This document shows, piece by piece, positions 46,773-52,054 of a stretch of DNA of 52,054 bases (within the stretch, counting starts at the first letter, position 1; every line of letters starts with the position of its first letter). The stretch comes from Betaproteobacteria bacterium (GTDB lineage Bacteria > Pseudomonadota > Gammaproteobacteria > Burkholderiales > SG8-41): positions 1 to 52,054 of the forward strand of contig JANYDY010000029.1 of the NCBI GenBank assembly GCA_025363435.1. Reading direction: 5' to 3'. The notes under the pieces were generated by a model. The model did not search any database, was not told where the DNA came from, and saw only the letters and a program-made list of their open reading frames with translations. The translations under genes and the position numbers were made by a program.

Positions 46773-48035
46773 ATGAACAGAAGCCGGATTTTTACGCTGT
46801 GCGGCGCCATGGTTTTGCTCCTCAGCGGTTGCGGCAAGGAAGAACCGCCGGCGCCCAAGGCTGCGGCCCCGGAAATGATCGTCAAAATCGGCCACGCCGC
46901 ACCGCTCACCGGCGGCATTGCCCACCTCGGCAAAGACAACGAAAACGGCGCGCGTCTCGCCATTCAGGAAGCCAACGCGCGCGGCATCATGATCGACGGC
47001 AAAAAAGTCCGGTTTGAGATGCTGGCCGAAGACGATGAGGAAAAACCCGATCGCGGCCCCATCATTGCGCAAAAATTCATCGACGCCAAAGTCGCCGGCG
47101 TAGTCGGCCATTTGAATTCCGGCGTGTCGATTCCCGCCTCCACCGTTTATGCGCAGGCCGGCATTCCGATGGTGACCGGTTCGTCGACCAATCCGAAACT
47201 CACCGAGCAGGGATTGAAAAACGTCTTCCGTACGGTCGGCCGCGACGACCAGCAGGGTCCGGCAATCGCCAGTTACCTCGCCAGCGAATACAAACCCAAA
47301 CTGGTCGCCATTATCGACGATGCCACTGCCTATGGCGAAGGTCTCGGCAACGAGGTCGAGAAAACACTGACCGTCGCCGGCGTCAAAGTACTGCCGCGCG
47401 AAAAAGGCAGCAAGGACACGCGCGACTGGAAAGCGGTGCTGACCAAAATCAAAGGCAAAAAACCCGACGCCGTGTTCTACGGCGGCATGGACGCCACTGC
47501 CGGCCCGCTGTTGAAACAGGGCCGCGAACTCGGCATTAAAGTCGTTTTCGCCTTCGGCGACGGCGCCTGCACCAACACCATGAAAGATCTCGCCGGCGAC
47601 GCCGCCGAAGGTTTCGTCTGCTCGCAGGCCGGCATACCGGTGCAGGCGGCAAACCCCAAATTTCTCACTGACTACAAAGCCAGATTCAACACCGAGCCGA
47701 TTCAGTATTCGCCCTTCACCTATGACGGCACGCATTTGCTGATTGCAGCGATGCAGAAGGCCAACTCGGCGGAGCCGGCAAAATATCTGCCGGAGCTCGC
47801 TAAAATCAGCTACGACGGCGCTACCGGCAAAATCGAATTCGATGAAAAAGGCGATCGCAAAAATGCCGAAATGACCATCTTCATGATGAAAAGCGGCAAG
47901 ATCGAACCGCTCGCCATCATCACCGGCGGGGCATCGGTCAAGTACGAGGATTTCGTCAAGGCGGCCGCTGCCGCTGCGGCGCCGGCAGTTGCCGCGGCGG
48001 CGCCTGCCGCACCGGCAACCCCGGAAAAGAAATAG
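46773..48035 (+). CDS. livJ: Branched-chain amino acid type ABC transporter substrate-binding lipoprotein
   Basis: 420 residues. The signal peptide ends in a lipobox (LLSGC, Cys20), so the protein should be a lipoprotein rather than freely soluble like most LivJ/LivK. The periplasmic-binding fold type I starts at KIGHAAPLTGGIAHLGKD and includes NSGVSIPAS and GSSTNPKLT. The C-terminus is an Ala/Pro-rich low-complexity tail. Ligands may be leucine-type amino acids, or amides and aromatic acids, as in many relatives. First gene of livJHMGF. Confidence 0.93.
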   Translation: MNRSRIFTLCGAMVLLLSGCGKEEPPAPKAAAPEMIVKIGHAAPLTGGIAHLGKDNENGARLAIQEANARGIMIDGKKVRFEMLAEDDEEKPDRGPIIAQKFIDAKVAGVVGHLNSGVSIPASTVYAQAGIPMVTGSSTNPKLTEQGLKNVFRTVGRDDQQGPAIASYLASEYKPKLVAIIDDATAYGEGLGNEVEKTLTVAGVKVLPREKGSKDTRDWKAVLTKIKGKKPDAVFYGGMDATAGPLLKQGRELGIKVVFAFGDGACTNTMKDLAGDAAEGFVCSQAGIPVQAANPKFLTDYKARFNTEPIQYSPFTYDGTHLLIAAMQKANSAEPAKYLPELAKISYDGATGKIEFDEKGDRKNAEMTIFMMKSGKIEPLAIITGGASVKYEDFVKAAAAAAAPAVAAAAPAAPATPEKK

Positions 48036-48060
48036 TGATCGGACAACAGTCAATCAAATC

Positions 48061-48086
48061 AAAACGGCACCTGCGGGTGCCGTTTT
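48061..48086 (+). terminator. Partial terminator between livJ and livH
   Basis: 11-bp stem AAAACGGCACC/GGTGCCGTTTT with loop TGCG. Placed within the operon, it probably lowers permease expression relative to the binding protein, as is common for periplasmic binding proteins. Confidence 0.85.
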
Positions 48087-48112
48087 CTTGTGCTGTCGCC
48101 TGAAGCAAGACG

Positions 48113-49039
48113 ATGGATACTTTTCTTCAGCAGATCATCAACGGACTGACACTCGGCAGCGTCTACGCCGTCGTCGCGCTCGGCTACACGATGGTTTACG
48201 GCATCATACAACTGATTAATTTCGCGCATGGCGAAGTCGTCATGATCGGTGCGATGGTCGCCTTTACCGTCATCGGCTGGCTGGCCGCCAACACGACGCT
48301 GCCGCCGCTATTGATCGTGCTGATCGGCACGCTGGCGGCGATTCCGGCCTGCGTTGCTGTCGGCTACGCGCTGGAAATTTTCGCTTATCGGCGCTTGCGC
48401 AACGCGCCGCGTCTGGCGCCTCTGATCACCGCAATCGGCGCGTCCATCGTGCTGCAGCAGCTCGCCATGATGATCTGGAGCCGTAACCCGCTCGGCTTCC
48501 CGCAGATCATTCCGAACACCGTGTACCACATTGAGGGCGCGACGATCACCCTGATACAGATTGCGATTATCGCGACCTCGGTGCTGCTGATGGCCGGGCT
48601 GACATTTGTGGTCTATCGCACGCGCCTCGGCGTTGCGATGCGCGCGGCTTCGCAAAACGCGCAAATCGCCGGCCTCATGGGTGTCAACGTCAACCAGATC
48701 ATCGCCGCCACCTTCATGCTGGGCGCGGCGCTGGCGGCAGTCGCCGGCGTGATGGTCGGCACCTATTACGGCATCGCACATTACACGATGGGTTCGCTGC
48801 TCGGCCTGAAAGCATTTTGCGCGGCGGTGCTGGGCGGCATCGGCAATCTCGCCGGCGCCATGCTCGGCGGCATGCTGCTTGGCCTCGTCGAAGCGCTCGG
48901 CGCCGGCTACATCGGCGACCTTACTAACAACGTATTCGGCAGCAATTATCAGGACGTCTTCGCGTTTCTGGTTTTGATCGCCGTGCTGGTGTTGCGCCCG
49001 TCCGGCCTGCTCGGCGAGCGCATCGGCGAGCGCGCATGA
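48113..49039 (+). CDS. livH: Branched-chain amino acid ABC transporter permease LivH
   Basis: 308 residues, polytopic inner-membrane protein. LivH features: INGLTLGSVYAVVALGYTMVYGI, NFAHGEVVMIGA near the N-terminus, and AAVLGGIGNLAGAMLGG (the coupling-helix/EAA-like region) near the C-terminus. It pairs with LivM to form the channel. The stop overlaps the livM start by four bases. Confidence 0.96.
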   Translation: MDTFLQQIINGLTLGSVYAVVALGYTMVYGIIQLINFAHGEVVMIGAMVAFTVIGWLAANTTLPPLLIVLIGTLAAIPACVAVGYALEIFAYRRLRNAPRLAPLITAIGASIVLQQLAMMIWSRNPLGFPQIIPNTVYHIEGATITLIQIAIIATSVLLMAGLTFVVYRTRLGVAMRAASQNAQIAGLMGVNVNQIIAATFMLGAALAAVAGVMVGTYYGIAHYTMGSLLGLKAFCAAVLGGIGNLAGAMLGGMLLGLVEALGAGYIGDLTNNVFGSNYQDVFAFLVLIAVLVLRPSGLLGERIGERA

Positions 49040-50102
49040 ACATCAGCGACAAACTGAAATCGAATCCGGCCGCGCTGTGGAGCGCCGTCGTGCTGATTGC
49101 CTGCGCGCTGGTCGCGCTGCCGTTTGTTTTGGCGATGGCGGGCACGACGTGGGTGCGCGTCACCAATCTGGCAATACTGTTTACCCTGCTGGCGCTGGGT
49201 CTGAACATCGTGGTCGGTTTCGCCGGGCTGCTCGACCTTGGTTACATCGCCTTCTACGGTGTCGGCGCCTACACGTACGCGCTGCTGGCGTCGCCGCAAT
49301 TCAATCTGCATCTGCCGTTCTGGATCATTTTGCCGATCGGCGCACTCACCGCCTGCGTGTTCGGGGTACTGCTCGGCGCGCCGACGCTGAAGCTGCGCGG
49401 CGACTATCTGGCGATAGTCACCCTGGGTTTCGGCGAAATTGTCCGCATCTTTTTCAATAACCTGTCGCAGCCGGTCAATATTACCAACGGCCCGCAGGGT
49501 ATTTCGCGCATCGATCCGATCAGCATCGGCAATTTCAGTTTCAACGGAAGCGAAGTCATTCTCGGCATCAATTTCAGCGGACCGGTCAAATACTATTACC
49601 TGCTGCTGCTGGTGCTGATTGCAGTGATCGTGATCAATCTGCGGCTCGAGGATTCGCGCATCGGCCGCGCCTGGCAGGCAATCCGCGAAGACGAAATCGC
49701 AGCAGCGGCGATGGGCATCAACACGACGCGGATCAAACTGCTGGCCTTTGCGATGGGCGCCTCTTTCGGCGGCGTCGCCGGCGGCATGTTCGCCGCGATG
49801 CAGGGCTTCATCAGCCCGGACAGCTTCGTGCTGGTCGAGTCGGTGATGGTGCTGTCGATGGTGGTGCTGGGCGGCATGGGCAATATCTGGGGCGTGATTG
49901 TCGGCGCGCTGCTGCTGTCGTTTGTGCCGGAGTTGCTGCGCCACACCGTCGACCCGCTGCAGCGTTCGCTGTTCGGGCGGCTTATTGTCGAACCGGAAGT
50001 GGTGCGCATGCTGCTGTTCGGGCTGGCGCTGATGCTGATGATGCTGTTCCGCCCGGCCGGGCTGTGGCCGTCGAAAGTGCGCCGGCGCGAGCTGGCGGAA
50101 AA

Positions 50103-50106
<4 letters not shown>
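49036..50106 (+). CDS. livM: Branched-chain amino acid ABC transporter permease LivM
   Basis: 356 residues, about eight to ten hydrophobic segments. LivM motifs: LNIVVGFAGLLDLGYIAFYGVGAY, LRGDYLAIVTLGFGEIVR, and the coupling loop VVLGGMGNIWGVIVGA. It overlaps livH upstream and livG downstream by four bases each (ATGA), giving tight translational coupling. Confidence 0.96.
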
Positions 50107-51569
<1,463 letters not shown>

Positions 51570-51573
<4 letters not shown>

Positions 51574-52054
51574 AAATATCCGAACCCGTTCAAAACACCC
51601 TGCTCGCGCTCGGCGCCGCGGCATTGATCGGCGCGCTGTTTTTTCTCTATAACAAGACCGAAGCGGTTGATCTGCGCGAGCGCAACGAAACTCTCGGCAC
51701 GCTACGCGAACTGAAGGAAATTGATGTGCGCTGGGACGTCGACGTGCTGCGCGCGCGCCTTGAAGCCGATGCCGCCGGCGCGCCGCAAATCGACCGCGCG
51801 CCTGCTGCGCGCAAAGCGCTGCAAAATCTCGAGGCGGCGGGCAAAACGATCGTCAGCCCGGCGCTGACCGCGGCCTTGCCCGACCTCGCCAAGGCATTTC
51901 AGCAAAAAGCCGAGTTGGTGGGTAAATTCTCGGCCGCCAGCGCGGCAGCCAAAGCCGGTCTTGACGGACTGTTGCGCAACAGCAGCGAACTTGCGACGCA
52001 AACTGCAACGCCGAAAGCGCGCGGCCCGTCGCTCGAAGCCACGCTCAATCGCCT
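51570..52054 (+). CDS. Membrane-anchored protein, possibly a DAHL-domain sensor kinase (partial)
   Basis: Starts at ATG 51570, overlapping the livF stop by four bases (ATGA), and is cut by the window edge after ~161 residues. A single hydrophobic segment (residues ~10-27, LLALGAAALIGALFFLY) is followed by an all-helical, Ala/Leu-rich extracytoplasmic region beginning RNETLGTLRELKEIDVRWDV. That order and the L-K-E-I-D-x-x-W-D-V-D pattern recall DAHL (double all-helical ligand-binding) sensors of histidine kinases. If so, transport and sensing are coupled. The kinase part is outside the window, so this is tentative. Confidence 0.6.

Noticed and set aside
46719-48053. 444-residue frame opposite livJ
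   Set aside because: Gly/Phe/Arg-rich shadow with no homology signal; livJ has promoter, ribosome site and lipobox.

Overview
The window is GC-rich, densely coded DNA that looks like the chromosome of a betaproteobacterium (Burkholderiales-like). The case rests on four stand-alone Bug-type solute receptors of tripartite tricarboxylate transporters, a ubiC-ubiA-ubiD ubiquinone block, groESL under both a sigma-32-type promoter and a CIRCE operator, and CoxMSL-type molybdenum hydroxylase genes. No phage, transposase, plasmid or CRISPR signature was seen. The genus cannot be named from the sequence alone.

Left part (1-2.3 kb, + strand): the tail of an acyl-CoA ligase, a polysaccharide-deacetylase-family enzyme and a Bug receptor, followed by a structured intergenic element. 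From 19 kb down to 4.3 kb the minus strand carries one long co-directional run. In transcription order it is coxM-coxS-coxL-type Mo hydroxylase, enolase-superfamily (MLE-like) enzyme, degenerate M24 creatinase-like protein, octopine-dehydrogenase-like enzyme, a tautomerase-VOC fusion, Bug receptor, ornithine-cyclodeaminase-like protein, hydantoinase/oxoprolinase HyuB and HyuA, and a second Bug receptor. Gene spacing is mostly a few bases or 4-base overlaps, with two larger gaps of 89 and 131 bases. I read this as an uptake-and-catabolism cluster for an organic, probably N-containing (cyclic amide or heterocyclic) acid; the substrate is unknown. A GT41 (OGT-like) TPR glycosyltransferase lies downstream of it.

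Middle part (19-33 kb): tRNA-Phe, groESL, an unrecognised protein, bioA, a beta-CASP metallo-beta-lactamase protein and a D-Ala-D-Ala carboxypeptidase. Next comes a 509-base gene-free stretch with an AT-rich tract, nested inverted repeats and an intrinsic terminator, which I propose is a structured RNA leader of the following OmpA-like outer-membrane protein. Then come ubiD, ubiA, ubiC, recG and a RidA protein on the minus strand.

Right part (33-52 kb): a 1001-residue Cache-HAMP-GAF-HD-GYP protein with a large insertion in its catalytic domain, a fourth Bug receptor, a convergent pair (DUF1932 dehydrogenase plus enolase-superfamily enzyme), tRNA-Ala(CGC), sapC, lgt, ilvD, a trypsin-like protein that has lost two triad residues, a DUF255 thioredoxin-fold protein and a small cytochrome c. 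A branched-chain amino-acid type ABC transporter operon (livJ-H-M-G-F) follows, with a clear sigma-70 promoter. Its last gene overlaps the start of a membrane-anchored, possibly sensor, protein cut by the window edge.
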